From positions 248,001-312,000 of the forward strand of contig NZ_JACJVC010000001.1 in the NCBI RefSeq assembly GCF_023369555.1: 64,000 nucleotides of DNA, written 5' to 3'. Position 1 is the first letter of the stretch. Each line of letters starts with the position of its first letter. This document shows, piece by piece, positions 18,968 to 28,904 of this stretch. A program made the position numbers and the translations under genes. The notes under the pieces are model-generated. The model saw only the letters and a program-made list of their open reading frames with translations. It did no database searches and was not told where the DNA came from. This stretch comes from Actinomyces sp. AC-20-1 (GTDB lineage Bacteria; Actinomycetota; Actinomycetes; Actinomycetales; Actinomycetaceae).

Positions 18968-19764
<797 letters not shown>

Positions 19765-19994
19765 GGCCCCACCCTAGGGAGACGGGGGTGGCGTGCACCT
19801 CATCCGCCAGAAGGATCGGTGGCGCTCCTGCGGGAGGAGACGCGCTCCCGGGACGCCGCGGCGGCGGCGCCGATGCCGTCGGTCCCGGTCGGGCCGGTGG
19901 CGCGGACGCGGCGAGGGCGCACCACGTCGTGTGGCGCGCCCTCGCGGGTGCTGGGGGCTCGCGCGGACCTGCCGCGCGCCGCCTCAGAGGGTCG

Positions 19995-20276
19995 TCACTT
20001 GGCGACGGCCTTCTTCAGGGCGGAGCCGACGGTCAGCTTGACGCCGTAGCCGGCCGGGATCTGGATCTCCTCGCCCGTGCGGGGGTTGCGGCCGGTGCGG
20101 GCGGCGCGCTCGACGCGCTCGACGCCCATGAGGCCCGTGATCTTGACGGCCTCGCCCTTGGCGACGTTCTCGACGAGCACCTCCTGGAAGGCGCCGAGGA
20201 AGGCGTCGGCCTGGACCTTGGTGAGGTCGGCCTTCTCAGCGATGGCGGCGATGAGCTCAGTGCGGTTGACGGACAT
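19995..20276 (-). CDS. HU-family DNA-binding protein
   Basis: 93 residues from ATG 20276. A dimeric histone-like nucleoid protein. VNRTELIAAIAEKADLTK, VTGLMGVER-type centre (KITGLMGVERVERAARTGRN), then PRTGEEIQIPAGYGVKLTVG with the DNA-bending arm Pro, and the end ALKKAVAK. It lacks the long Lys/Ala-rich tail of mycobacterial HupB. A small palindrome (AAACGGCCCGTTT, 20344-20356) lies in the upstream region. Confidence 0.93.
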   Translation of the reverse strand: MSVNRTELIAAIAEKADLTKVQADAFLGAFQEVLVENVAKGEAVKITGLMGVERVERAARTGRNPRTGEEIQIPAGYGVKLTVGSALKKAVAK

Positions 20277-20384
20277 GTATCTGCCTCTCAGTCGTGGGTG
20301 GGCACCGGGTCGGTTCGGTGCCGCTGGCGGTAACGCTATGCGCAAACGGCCCGTTTTGTCAGATATCGCGGCGTTCTGCGTGGC

Positions 20385-20410
20385 GCGGGGGCGCCCGGGG
20401 GCACCCCCGC
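20385..20410 (-). terminator. Terminator after nanE
   Basis: A 7-bp GC stem GCGGGGG/CCCCCGC with a 12-nt loop, 47 bp beyond the nanE stop. It probably ends the nanA-nanK-nanE transcript before HU's promoter. Confidence 0.5.
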
Positions 20411-20456
20411 TTCCCCGCTCGTCACACGAGTCACACGGACCACGCGGGCGGGGCGG

Positions 20457-21146
20457 TCAGGCGTTCCTCACGGCGTCGACGAACCAGGAGGTGATGGTGG
20501 TCGGGTGCGTGATGGCGGTGCCGACGACGACGGCGAAGGCCCCGTGCTGCATGGCGAGGGCGGCCTGGGCCGGGGTGTGGACGCGGCCCTCGACGACGAG
20601 CGGCACCTGGGCGATGGCGGCGACCTGGTCGATGAGCTCGACGTCGGGGCCGTCCGTCTTGGGGCGCTCGCCGGTGTAGCCGGCCAGGGTCGTGCCCAGG
20701 ATGTCGGCGCCGGCGTCCTGGGCCATCTTGGCGTCGTCGAGGCTGCCGCAGTCGGCCATGACGAGGATGCCCTCGCGGACCTCCTTGAGGCCCGCGACCG
20801 TCTGGGCGAAGGTGAGGCCGTCGGGGCGGGGACGGCGGGTGGCGTCGATGGCGACGATCTCGACGCCGGTGGCGGCCACGGCGATGGCGTGCGTGAGGGT
20901 GGGGGTGATGAAGACGCCGTCGTGGCCGTCCTTCCACAGGCCGATGACCGGCACGTCGACGTGCTGGGTGATGAGGGCCAGGTCCGCCAGGCCCTGGGCG
21001 CGGATGCCGACGGCGCCGCCGGCCACGCAGGCCTGGGCGACCTCGTCCATGGTGCGCGGGTCGCGCATGGGCTCACCGGGGTAGGCCTGGGCGGAGGCGA
21101 TGAGGCCGCCGCGCAGCCTCTCGAGGACGGGGTTGAGGGTGCTCAT
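20457..21146 (-). CDS. nanE: N-acetylmannosamine-6-phosphate 2-epimerase
   Basis: 229 residues from ATG 21146 with AAGGAAG upstream. It converts ManNAc-6-P to GlcNAc-6-P. The TIM-barrel family signatures LRGGLIASAQAYPGEPM, GAVGIRAQG, VPVIGLWKDGHDGVFITP, ADCGSLDDA and LGTTLAGYTG are all present. VVEGRVHTPAQAA and VVVGTAITHP bind phosphate. Third gene of nanA-nanK-nanE, separated from nanK by 123 bp that contain a strong hairpin. Confidence 0.95.
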   Translation of the reverse strand: MSTLNPVLERLRGGLIASAQAYPGEPMRDPRTMDEVAQACVAGGAVGIRAQGLADLALITQHVDVPVIGLWKDGHDGVFITPTLTHAIAVAATGVEIVAIDATRRPRPDGLTFAQTVAGLKEVREGILVMADCGSLDDAKMAQDAGADILGTTLAGYTGERPKTDGPDVELIDQVAAIAQVPLVVEGRVHTPAQAALAMQHGAFAVVVGTAITHPTTITSWFVDAVRNA

Positions 21147-21208
21147 GTGTGCTTCCTTACGTGTTCGGTGGGCTCGCTGTGGTGGCTGGTGGGCGGTGCG
21201 GGCCCGGT

Positions 21209-21263
21209 GGGTGCGCACCCGGGCGCGCCCCGGCGCCGCGGCCGGTGGCCGCGGCGCCGGGGC
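21209..21263 (-). terminator. Strong hairpins between nanK and nanE
   Basis: A perfect 17-bp stem (GCCCCGGCGCCGCGGCC, loop GGT) spans 21227-21263. Just downstream on the transcript is a second palindrome GGGTGCGCACCC (21209-21220). They lie directly after the nanK stop and may reduce or stabilise the distal nanE message. Confidence 0.65.
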
Positions 21264-21269
21264 GTCGTG

Positions 21270-22301
21270 TCAGGAGGAGCGGGCCAGGCGCAGGTGCGCC
21301 TCGTGCGCGGACCCGATGATGGGCGCCGTGGCGCCGAGGGTGGCCGGCAGGAGCTCGGTGTCGTGGGCGACGAGGTCGATGAGCTCGGCGGCGACGGTCT
21401 CGCGCAGGGGCCCCCACCACAGCTCGCCCGAGCGGGCGAGGCCTCCTGAGATGATGATCTTGTCCGGGTCGAGGACGGTGACCACCTGCGCGATGGCCTT
21501 GCCCAGGGCGGTGGCCGCCTCCCGGTAGACCCGTTGGGCGGTGGCGTCGCCGGCGTCGGCCAGCCGCTCGACGGCGAGGGCGGTGGTGACGTCGGTGGCG
21601 CCGGTGGCCTCGCGGTAGCGGCGGGCGATCTGCGGCCCGGCAGCGACGGCCTCGAGGTGGCCGGGGCGCCCGCAGGTGCAGGTCTCCTGCCCGGCGAGAC
21701 CACTGGGCATGTGACCCATCTCACCGGCGACGTAGTGGGCGCCGTGGTGGACGGAGCCGCCGAGGACGACGGCTCCCCCGACCCCGGTGCCGACGGCGAC
21801 GACGAGGGCGGTGCGCGCTCCAGCGCCGGCACCGATCCAGGCCTCGCCCGCGGCGTAGGCGTTGACGTCGTTGTCGACGTGGATGAGCGGGGCGCCCGCG
21901 TCGGGGCGGGTGACGCCGGCGGCCCGCAGCCGGGCGCCGACACCGGAGACGATGTCCGTGCCGGGCCAGTCGGTGATGGCGTCGGTGGCGGAGGTCACGA
22001 CGCCGCGGTCGGCGTCGATGACGCCGGCGGAGCCGATGCCGACGGCGATCGGGGCGCCCCTCTCGCCGGGGCGGGTGCGGGTCCCCGCCGCCACGACGTC
22101 CGCCACGAGCCCGGCGATGGCGTCGAGCATGCGCTCGGGGCCGTCGTGGGCCGGTGTCGGCACCTCGAGGACGTCGCTGAGGACGGTGCCGTCGGTGCCG
22201 ACCAGGGCTGCGGCGATCTTCGTTCCGCCCAGGTCGACCCCAACGAGGACGTCGTCGGCGCCGGGGCGCGGTGTCGTGGTGGCGGGGACCGGCGCGGTCA
22301 T
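21270..22301 (-). CDS. nanK: ROK-family N-acetylmannosamine kinase
   Basis: 343 residues, ATG 22301, one base after the nanA stop. It phosphorylates ManNAc at C6 with ATP. The ATP-binding DLGGTKIAAALV, VGIGSAGVID, catalytic Asp in VDNDVNAYAAGE, VGTGVGGAVV, and the ROK zinc motif GHMPSGLAGQETCTCGRPG are in order (His in place of the usual third-position Cys). ManNAc specificity is inferred from its place between nanA and nanE. Confidence 0.9.
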   Translation of the reverse strand: MTAPVPATTTPRPGADDVLVGVDLGGTKIAAALVGTDGTVLSDVLEVPTPAHDGPERMLDAIAGLVADVVAAGTRTRPGERGAPIAVGIGSAGVIDADRGVVTSATDAITDWPGTDIVSGVGARLRAAGVTRPDAGAPLIHVDNDVNAYAAGEAWIGAGAGARTALVVAVGTGVGGAVVLGGSVHHGAHYVAGEMGHMPSGLAGQETCTCGRPGHLEAVAAGPQIARRYREATGATDVTTALAVERLADAGDATAQRVYREAATALGKAIAQVVTVLDPDKIIISGGLARSGELWWGPLRETVAAELIDLVAHDTELLPATLGATAPIIGSAHEAHLRLARSS

Positions 22302-22302
22302 G

Positions 22303-23220
22303 TCAGATCAGGCCCCGGCTGCGGACGATGGCGACGACGCCCTCCTTGGTCTCGCCCTCGAGGGCCTTGACCGGGAAGGCCATCTCGTTGGTGGCGATGG
22401 TGCCCTGCGCCTCCATGGCGGTCTTGAAGGCGCCGATGCCCGTGGCGTCGCCGGAGCGGCCCTGCGGCACGAAGACGATCTCGAAGCCCTCGTTGATGCC
22501 GTCCTGGATGCGGCGGGCCCTCTCCCAGTCCTTGGCCTGGGCGGCGGTCCACAGGTCGGCGTAGGCGCGGGGCTCGACGTTGCCGTAGCCGGGGACGACG
22601 CCGTCGCCCCCGCCCAGGAGCATGCCGTCGACGACGCACTCGTGGCCGGTGAGCAGGACGAGCGGGTGGCCGGCCTTCTCATTGAGCTGGACGAGGCGGC
22701 GGAAGGCGACGTCGTTGCCGGAGGAGTCCTTGACGCCGGTGAGGACGCCCTCGGTGCCGAGCCTGACGAGCATCTCGGTGGAGAGCTTCTTGCCGTTGAG
22801 GCGCACGGGGACGTCGTAGGCGAACAGGGGCAGGCCGGTGGCGGCGGCGACGGCGCGGAAGTGGTCCTCGATCTCCGCCATGTCGTTGATGGCGTAGAAG
22901 GGGCAGGTGGCGACGATCGCGTCGGCCCCGAGGGCCGCGGCGCGCTTGGCCTGCTCGATGACGCGGGCGCTGGTGGTCTCGATGGCGCCGACGAGGACCG
23001 GGACGCGGCCCGCGGTGCGCTCGATGACGCGGGCGGCGACGGCGTCGCGCTGCTCGTCGGTGAGGTAGGCGACCTCGCCGGAGGAGCCGCCGACGAAGAG
23101 GCCGTCCATGCCGTTGTCGATGAGGAAGTCGACGACCTTGTCGAGGGAGTCGAAGTCGATCTCACCGTCCTTGAAGGGCGTGACGACGGGGGGGATGACG
23201 CCGGTAAAGCGGGTGTCCAT
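22303..23220 (-). CDS. nanA: N-acetylneuraminate lyase
   Basis: 305 residues, ATG 23220. It cleaves Neu5Ac to ManNAc and pyruvate. DapA/NanA TIM barrel: GVIPPVVTPFKDGEID, the pyruvate-binding loop VGGSSGEVAYL, YDVPVRLNGK with the catalytic Tyr, and the Schiff-base Lys in GVLTGVKDSSGNDV. The DapA superfamily contains several aldolases, so specificity rests on the adjoining nanK, nanE and sialidase genes. A putative NanR operator lies 24-43 bp upstream. Confidence 0.9.
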   Translation of the reverse strand: MDTRFTGVIPPVVTPFKDGEIDFDSLDKVVDFLIDNGMDGLFVGGSSGEVAYLTDEQRDAVAARVIERTAGRVPVLVGAIETTSARVIEQAKRAAALGADAIVATCPFYAINDMAEIEDHFRAVAAATGLPLFAYDVPVRLNGKKLSTEMLVRLGTEGVLTGVKDSSGNDVAFRRLVQLNEKAGHPLVLLTGHECVVDGMLLGGGDGVVPGYGNVEPRAYADLWTAAQAKDWERARRIQDGINEGFEIVFVPQGRSGDATGIGAFKTAMEAQGTIATNEMAFPVKALEGETKEGVVAIVRSRGLI

Positions 23221-23243
23221 GAGTACTCTCTTCTTTGACAGTT

Positions 23244-23263
23244 GATCAGACGTCTGACGTCTA
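23244..23263 (-). promoter_or_regulatory. Candidate NanR operator upstream of nanA (site B)
   Basis: It contains the perfect palindrome TCAGACGTCTGA (23246-23257), extended by CGTCTA. On the nanA strand it reads GACGTCAGACGTCTGATC. The core is identical to site A in 15 of 16 positions. Confidence 0.75.
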
Positions 23264-23285
23264 GGTGTAAGTGTGCCAGACATGG

Positions 23286-23357
23286 CTCACCCACGCCACC
23301 CCTGCGACGGGATCGATGGCGATCACTTCCGGCCCCGGACGGGGCGACGTGGGTGAG
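23286..23357 (-). terminator. Composite inverted repeat after the CUT1 permease operon
   Basis: Outer arms CTCACCCACG and CGTGGGTGAG (perfect, 10 bp) enclose a smaller GCCCC/GGGGC hairpin. It starts 17 bp after the permease stop and separates the sialidase-ABC operon from the separately controlled nanA operon. Confidence 0.55.
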
Positions 23358-23373
23358 GGCGTTGACAGGGCGG

Positions 23374-24210
23374 CTACTTCACCGACCCCTCCGACAGCCC
23401 ACCGGCGATGTGGCGCTGGATGAGCATGAAGAACACGACCGACGGCACGATGACGATGACGGAGGCCGCCATCATCGCGCCCCAGTCCAGCACCTCCGAA
23501 CCCTGCAGGGAGTACAGCCCCACCGCCACCGGCATCTTGTCGGAGTCGGTGATGAACAGCAGCGCGTACAGGAACTCGTTGAAGGTGTTGATGAAGGTGT
23601 AGACCGCCGTCGCCACGATCCCCGGCAGGATCACCGGCACCGAGATCTGCCAGAACACGCGCAGCCGGCTGGCGCCGTCGACCGCCGCCGCCTCCTCGAT
23701 GCCGATCGGCACCGTCTGGAAGAAGCCGATGAGCATCCAGATCGCGTACGGGATCGAGAAGGACAGGTAGGCGATGACGAGCCCCGCGTAGCTGTTCATG
23801 AGCCCGAGCCTGACCATGGTGATCGTGTACGGGATCGCCAGGAGGATCGGCGGGAACATGTAGGTGCTGATGAGCAGCTTCGTCAGCTGGCGCCCCACCC
23901 GGGGGAAGAAGCGGACGATGCCGTAGGCGCCCAGCAGCGAGACGAGCACCGCGATGAGCGTCGAGCAGGTCGCGATGAGCAGCGAGTTCCTGAGGTTGCC
24001 CAGGAAGCCGATCTCCGTGACCACTGTGCGGTAGTGCTCGAGCGTGGGCGAGGACGAGAAGGGCTGCAGCGGGTTCTGCGCCAGCTCCGTCGACGTCTTG
24101 AAGGACGAGGTGACGACCCACAGCAGGGGGAAGACCGCGATGAACGAGGCGATGACGAGCAGGACGTAGACACCGGCTGTGCCCCAGCGGCTCTGACCGA
24201 CACGGCGCAC
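23374..24210 (-). CDS. Carbohydrate ABC transporter permease (MalG-like, CUT1)
   Basis: 278 residues from GTG 24210, 4 bp after the previous permease stop. Six membrane segments are visible, starting AGVYVLLVIASFIAVFPLLW. The EAA loop with conserved Gly is IEEAAAVDGASRLRVFWQI, the ATPase-docking site. It forms the membrane channel with the MalF-like partner. There is no ATPase gene in this cluster, so it probably uses a shared MsiK/MsmK-type ATPase encoded elsewhere, as in streptococcal SatABC. Confidence 0.9.
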   Translation of the reverse strand: MRRVGQSRWGTAGVYVLLVIASFIAVFPLLWVVTSSFKTSTELAQNPLQPFSSSPTLEHYRTVVTEIGFLGNLRNSLLIATCSTLIAVLVSLLGAYGIVRFFPRVGRQLTKLLISTYMFPPILLAIPYTITMVRLGLMNSYAGLVIAYLSFSIPYAIWMLIGFFQTVPIGIEEAAAVDGASRLRVFWQISVPVILPGIVATAVYTFINTFNEFLYALLFITDSDKMPVAVGLYSLQGSEVLDWGAMMAASVIVIVPSVVFFMLIQRHIAGGLSEGSVK

Positions 24211-24214
24211 GGCT

Positions 24215-25102
24215 TCAGCCCCTTTCCTCTTCCCAGCGGCTCATGACCCGGAAGGCCACCATGGCGACGGCCAGCAGGAACAGCAGCAGCAGGACGGTGA
24301 CGGTGGAGGCCACCCCGAGCTGTCGCAGGTTCCAGCCCTCCTGGTAGGCGTAGATCGGCAGCGTCGTCGTGCGCGTGCCCGGACCGCCGCCCGTGAGCAG
24401 GAAGAGCATGTCGAAGTTGTTGAAGACCCAGATGACGCGCAGGACCACGAGCAGGCCGACGACCTCGCGGATGTGCGTGAGCGTGATGAACCGGAAGCGC
24501 TGCCAGCCGCTGGCCCCGTCCACCATCGCCGCCTCGTACTGTTCCTGGGGGATCGTCTTGAGCGCCGAGAGGATGTTGACCATGAACAGGGGCGTGCCGA
24601 ACCAGACGTTGACCCCCAGCACCACCCAGAAGGTGAGCGACGGGTCGCCCAGGAGGGCGATGTTCGACTCCGTCAGCCCGCTGCGGGTCAGCAGGTTGGG
24701 CAGGACGCCGTAGACGTCGTTGAGGACCCACTTCCAGGCGAAGGCGGTGATGATGGCCGGGAAGGCCCAGGGGACGATGAGCAGCGTGCGGAACACCGCC
24801 GATCCCCGGGGCACCCGGTCGAGGGCGAGGGCCAGGACGAGGCCCATGAGCAGCTGCAGGCCGATGGACAGGACGGTCCACCGCACGGAGACGCCGAAGG
24901 CGTTCCAGTAGTCCGGGGACGTGAGCAGGGCGGTGTAGTTACCGAGCCCGATGACGTCGTAGCCGGTGCGCAGCAGGTGCTTGTTGGTGAAGGAGAACCA
25001 GATGCTGGACAGCACCGGGTAGATGAGCAGCGCGAGCACCACCACGATCGAGGGGGCGACGAAGGCGATGCCGGTCCAGTTGACGTGCTTGAGACGAGAC
25101 AT
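24215..25102 (-). CDS. Carbohydrate ABC transporter permease (MalF-like, CUT1)
   Basis: 295 residues from ATG 25102, after AGGAGC. Membrane segments include IAFVAPSIVVVLALLIYPVL and VFRTLLIVPWAFPAIITAFA. The EAA loop is QEQYEAAMVDGASGWQRFRF. The GGGPGTRTTTLPIYAYQEGW motif before the last segment is typical of sugar permeases. The operon order is sialidase, binding protein, this permease, MalG-like permease. Confidence 0.9.
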   Translation of the reverse strand: MSRLKHVNWTGIAFVAPSIVVVLALLIYPVLSSIWFSFTNKHLLRTGYDVIGLGNYTALLTSPDYWNAFGVSVRWTVLSIGLQLLMGLVLALALDRVPRGSAVFRTLLIVPWAFPAIITAFAWKWVLNDVYGVLPNLLTRSGLTESNIALLGDPSLTFWVVLGVNVWFGTPLFMVNILSALKTIPQEQYEAAMVDGASGWQRFRFITLTHIREVVGLLVVLRVIWVFNNFDMLFLLTGGGPGTRTTTLPIYAYQEGWNLRQLGVASTVTVLLLLFLLAVAMVAFRVMSRWEEERG

Positions 25103-25156
25103 GTCGTGCTCCTGGTGCCGGTGGCGTCGCACGACGCCACCGGCGGCCCGGCCGGG

Positions 25157-26539
25157 TCAGCCGATCTGCGCCCCGGCGGCCTCGAAGGCCGAGTTGAGCT
25201 TGTCCTCGCACTCCTTGGCGGCTGCCTCGATGTCCGTGCCGTCGATGATGACGGAGTGGAACATCTTCTCGATCAGGCCCTGGCTGGTCAGGACGCCGGC
25301 CTGGACGACGGGCCCCTCCTCCATGCCGATGGCGCTGCCGACGCCGACCTGGTCCTGGATCACCTGGATCGAGTCGGAGAAGGCGGTGATCGTCTCGTTG
25401 TCGAGGTAGGCGGGGTGCTCGGCGACGTCGCTGAGCACGGGCAGCATGCCGCCGGGCACCGCGTGCAGGAACTCGATGTACTCGTCCTTGGAGAAGAGGA
25501 ACTCGAGGAACGCCTTGGCCTCGCGCCGGACCTCGGAGGCCTGCCAGACGACCAGCGGGATGTTGGAGACCTCAGCCGGGTAGCTCACCGGGTCGGAGGC
25601 CTTGAGCCGGGGCAGGGGCGCCGCGGCGATGGAGCCGAGCAGGTCGGGACGGTTGGTCTCGACACCGGAGACGTGGAAGCCGGAGTTGAAGTCGAAGGCG
25701 GTCTTGCCCTGGTAGAAGAGGGTCGCCTGGTCGAGCACCGCGTACTCGAGGGAGCCCTCGGGCGAGACCGCCTTGTACAGGTCCACCCAGTACTTGACGC
25801 CCTCCAGCGCCGCGGAGGAGGTGAGGTTGGCGGAGCCGTCGGCCTTGAGCAGACGCTCACCCGCCGAGCGGACGTAGAAGTTGAGGTAGCGAGCGCCCAT
25901 CATGTCCCCCGTGCCCAGCGGCACCGACAGACCGTAGAGGTCGTTGCCGCGCCCGATGGTCCTGGCGGCCTGGGCGAGCTCGTCCCAGGTCTGGGGCACG
26001 CTCAGGCCGTGGGCCTCGAGCAGGTCCGTGCGGTACCACATGACCTGGGCGTGGGAGTAGATCGGCACGGAGTAGGAGACGGAGTCGAGCCGCCCCTCGC
26101 GCAGCGCGGCCTCGGGGAACCTGTCCCTGCCGATGGAGTCGATGACGTCGTCCAGCGGGACCAGCGCCTCGGCGTTGATCATCTCGACGACGTTGTTGGG
26201 CAGGGCGGTGGACAGGTCCGGGACCTGGCCCGCGGTCAGGCCGGTGGTCCACTTGGTGTTGAACTCGCCCCACGAGAACTGCTCGATGTTGACGGTGACC
26301 TGCGGGTTCTCGGCGTGGAAGGCGTCGGCCATCCTCTGCATCCAGCCGGCCCGCGGGCCCTGGGTGAAGGAGGACCACATGGTGACGGTGCCGGACAGCG
26401 GGCCGGTCCGCTCGGCCTCGGCGTCGTCGGAGCCGCCTGAGCCGCAGGCGGCGAGCAGGCCGAGCAGGCCGACGCCGGTGGCGGTGACGAAGCCGCGGCG
26501 CGACAGGGTGTGAAGGGCGGGGACAGTGGTACGGGACAT
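25157..26539 (-). CDS. Extracellular sugar-binding lipoprotein (SBP family 1)
   Basis: 460 residues from ATG 26539 with CAGGAGAAC upstream. The N-terminus LSRRGFVTATGVG is a twin-arginine signal followed by the lipobox LLAAC (Cys about 32), so it is probably a Tat-exported lipoprotein. Family features: VTMWSSFTQGPRAGWMQRM, YSVPIYSHAQVMWYRTDLL and the late FLEFLFSKDEYIEFL. It delivers substrate to the two permeases downstream. Position behind the sialidase suggests a sialylated sugar or sialic acid; the ligand is not readable from sequence. Confidence 0.9.
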   Translation of the reverse strand: MSRTTVPALHTLSRRGFVTATGVGLLGLLAACGSGGSDDAEAERTGPLSGTVTMWSSFTQGPRAGWMQRMADAFHAENPQVTVNIEQFSWGEFNTKWTTGLTAGQVPDLSTALPNNVVEMINAEALVPLDDVIDSIGRDRFPEAALREGRLDSVSYSVPIYSHAQVMWYRTDLLEAHGLSVPQTWDELAQAARTIGRGNDLYGLSVPLGTGDMMGARYLNFYVRSAGERLLKADGSANLTSSAALEGVKYWVDLYKAVSPEGSLEYAVLDQATLFYQGKTAFDFNSGFHVSGVETNRPDLLGSIAAAPLPRLKASDPVSYPAEVSNIPLVVWQASEVRREAKAFLEFLFSKDEYIEFLHAVPGGMLPVLSDVAEHPAYLDNETITAFSDSIQVIQDQVGVGSAIGMEEGPVVQAGVLTSQGLIEKMFHSVIIDGTDIEAAAKECEDKLNSAFEAAGAQIG

Positions 26540-26595
26540 GAGTGTTCTCCTGTGAACGGGTGAGGTCGGTGGTCCGGGGTGTCGGTGGGAGCCGC

Positions 26596-28904
26596 TCAGC
26601 GCGTGGGGACGGTCTGCTCGTCCGCCGTGGTGGCATCGAGCGGCAGGCCGAAGAAGCTCAGCGGCAGCCGCGAGAGGTACAGGCCCTGGCACTCGTTCTC
26701 CCACAGCAGGCCGATGTCACCGTCGGGCAGCTCGCACATGCACTGGTAGACGTAGTGGGCGGGGTTGAAGGTGCGTGAGCGCGCCCAGCTGTGCCCGCCG
26801 TCGAGGCTCAGGCGCACGACGCCGCAGCCGCGGTAGGGCAGCATGAGGGAGGCGTTGGCGAAGACCACCCGGTCCTCGCCCTCCGGGCAGTCCAGCGACA
26901 GGGCGTTGGGCTGGCACCAGATCTCGGGCAGCGCGTCGTCGAAGCCGATCTCTCCCCAGCTCTCACCGCCGTCACTGGAGACGGCCGTGGCGACGCGGCC
27001 ACGCGGGTGCTGGTTGCGCATGAGCATGAGGAGGCTGCCGTCCTGGCGCTCGACGACGGTCGCCTCGTGCAGGGACCAGGTCTCGTCGGTGAAGGTCCGC
27101 GGGTCCAGGGGCCCGGTGCCGGTGGGACGGCCCTGGTTGGGGCTGGCCCCGAGCGTCCACGTCTCACCGTGGTCGTCGGAGTAGATGACGGCGGCGCACA
27201 TGGCGAGCCAGTTCTCGTCGTTGTTGTGGTAGACCGGGACGATGATCCTGCCGGCGCGCGGGCCGTGGCGCAGGACGGTGCCGGTGCCGGGGCAGGTGCC
27301 CAGGAACCTCATCCACGGCTCCTTGAGCGACGGGTTGAGGTCGCGGGGCGCGGACCACGTGAGGCCGTCGTCGTCGGAGTACACGTGCTGGAGGTAGCAG
27401 GTGGGCACGGCGAACAGGCTCTGTCCGGGGAAGGCGCCCGGCGCCAGCTCGATGTTGCCCTCCGGGCGTCCCCCGCGGGTGAGGTTGAGGGCCTCATCGA
27501 CCCGGTAGCCGGTGGCGGAGCCGTCCTCGGTGCTCACCGACCCGTCGGCCTCGACGCGGTAGAGCGCGCCGTCGAGGTCGCGCAGCAGGCGCCTGCCCTG
27601 CTCGTCGAAGCCCGTGCCCGCCACGCAGTTGGGCTGGCCCAGCCCGCCGGGGAAGTGGTCGATGAGCACGTGCACGCGCCCGGTGGCCGGGTCCTGCACC
27701 ATGCAGGAGTCGATGACGGAGGCGGCGTCCTGGCCGGTGCCGGGGCAGTCGATGACCGTCTGGAGCGGGCCCCAGGTCCGGCCGCCGTCGGTCGAGCGCC
27801 GCACGACGAAGTTGATGTCGTTGGGCGAGTCGTTGGCGATGGAGACCCGCTGGTCGGCGCCGGCCAGCACCGTGCCCGAGGCCAGGGTGAGGATGGAGGG
27901 GATGCGGTAGGAGGCCGAGCCGTGGAAGCCGCGGTCGAAGACGGCGTCGGTCTCGACGGGAGCGGCGCCGTGCAGCCGCTTGACCTGCTCATTGCTCAGC
28001 ACCTGCTCGTAGATCCCGGCGCTCTGGACCTCTCCGGACAGGCGCACGCCGTGGCAGTCCTGGCCGACGACGACCTCGTCCAGGGCCTCGACGTCGCCGA
28101 GGAAGAACTCGCCGGGGGCGTGGACCTCGCGGAAGCCGTCCACGTAGAGGTCGACGGCGCCGTGTCCGCAGGAGACGGCGACGCGGTGCCACTGGCCGTC
28201 GCTCCACTCCCCCGTGGCGGAGACCTCCCGCAGGGGCGATCCGTCGGCGGCCAGCGCCCGGTAGACCAGCCCGTGCGGGGTGACCCGCAGGTGCAGGCCC
28301 TCGCGCCCGCCGCCGCCCGCGGCAGGAGGGTGCCCTCCTGCATGCGGCCGCGCACGCGGAAGCGCAGGTCGATCGAGCCCCGCCGGCTGGCGGTGAAGCG
28401 GGCGACGTCGAGGACGTTGAGGCGGTTGGCTGCGAACTCGACCGCGGGCCGTGCGACGTGGGCGCGGCTGAGGACCTCGCGTGAGGTGAGCACGTGGTCG
28501 AGGACGTCGAGCGCGAGGACCCGGGGGCCGCCCTCCTCGCCGGCCCTCAGCGTGAGGTCCCCCTCGAGGCTGGCCAGGAAGGCGGTCGAGGTGCCGCAGA
28601 ACACCTGGTAGCCGTCGATGTAGAGGCGGGTGCCCCGGGCGGTGACCGTGACGACCGCGCTGTGCCGGTAGCCGTCGGTCAGGGCCCGGGAGTCCTCCGC
28701 CTCGAGCCGGTTCCACGTCCCGGGGGCGTTGGCCTCGTAGACGGCGTAGCCGCCATCGAGCCGCAGGGACAGGCTGTAGGAGGCCTCGTCGGTCACCCGT
28801 AGGAGGTCGCCGTCACTGCGGGAGACGAAGTCGAGGACGATGCTGCCCTCCTGGCAGGACCGCAGGTCGTGGTTGAGGTCCGGCACGCTCAGCGTCGTGG
28901 GCAT
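26596..28904 (-). pseudogene. nanH: GH33 sialidase, interrupted by a frameshift in this sequence
   Basis: ATG 28904 follows AAGGAGAAGG. About 195 codons (MPTTLSVPDLNHDL onward) run in one frame to the GC run near 28310-28325; the protein continues in another frame (HLRVTPHGLVYRALAADG onward) to 26596. Loss of one base explains it; joined length is about 768 residues. The N-terminal part has lectin/LamG-like repeats. The catalytic part has the FRIP-like YRIPSI, five Asp boxes (STDGGRTW, SDDDGLTW, SDDHGETW, SSDGGESW, SLDGGHSW) and the late YVYQCMCELPDG. No signal peptide or LPXTG anchor is visible, unlike secreted Actinomyces sialidases. Decay, slippage or sequencing error cannot be told apart here. 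Confidence 0.8.

Noticed and set aside
24473-26440. A 655-codon open frame on the plus strand across the CUT1 importer genes
   Set aside because: It is antisense to three well-supported importer genes, is very rich in Gly, Glu, Asp and Val, and has no recognisable domain; it is a by-product of high GC content.
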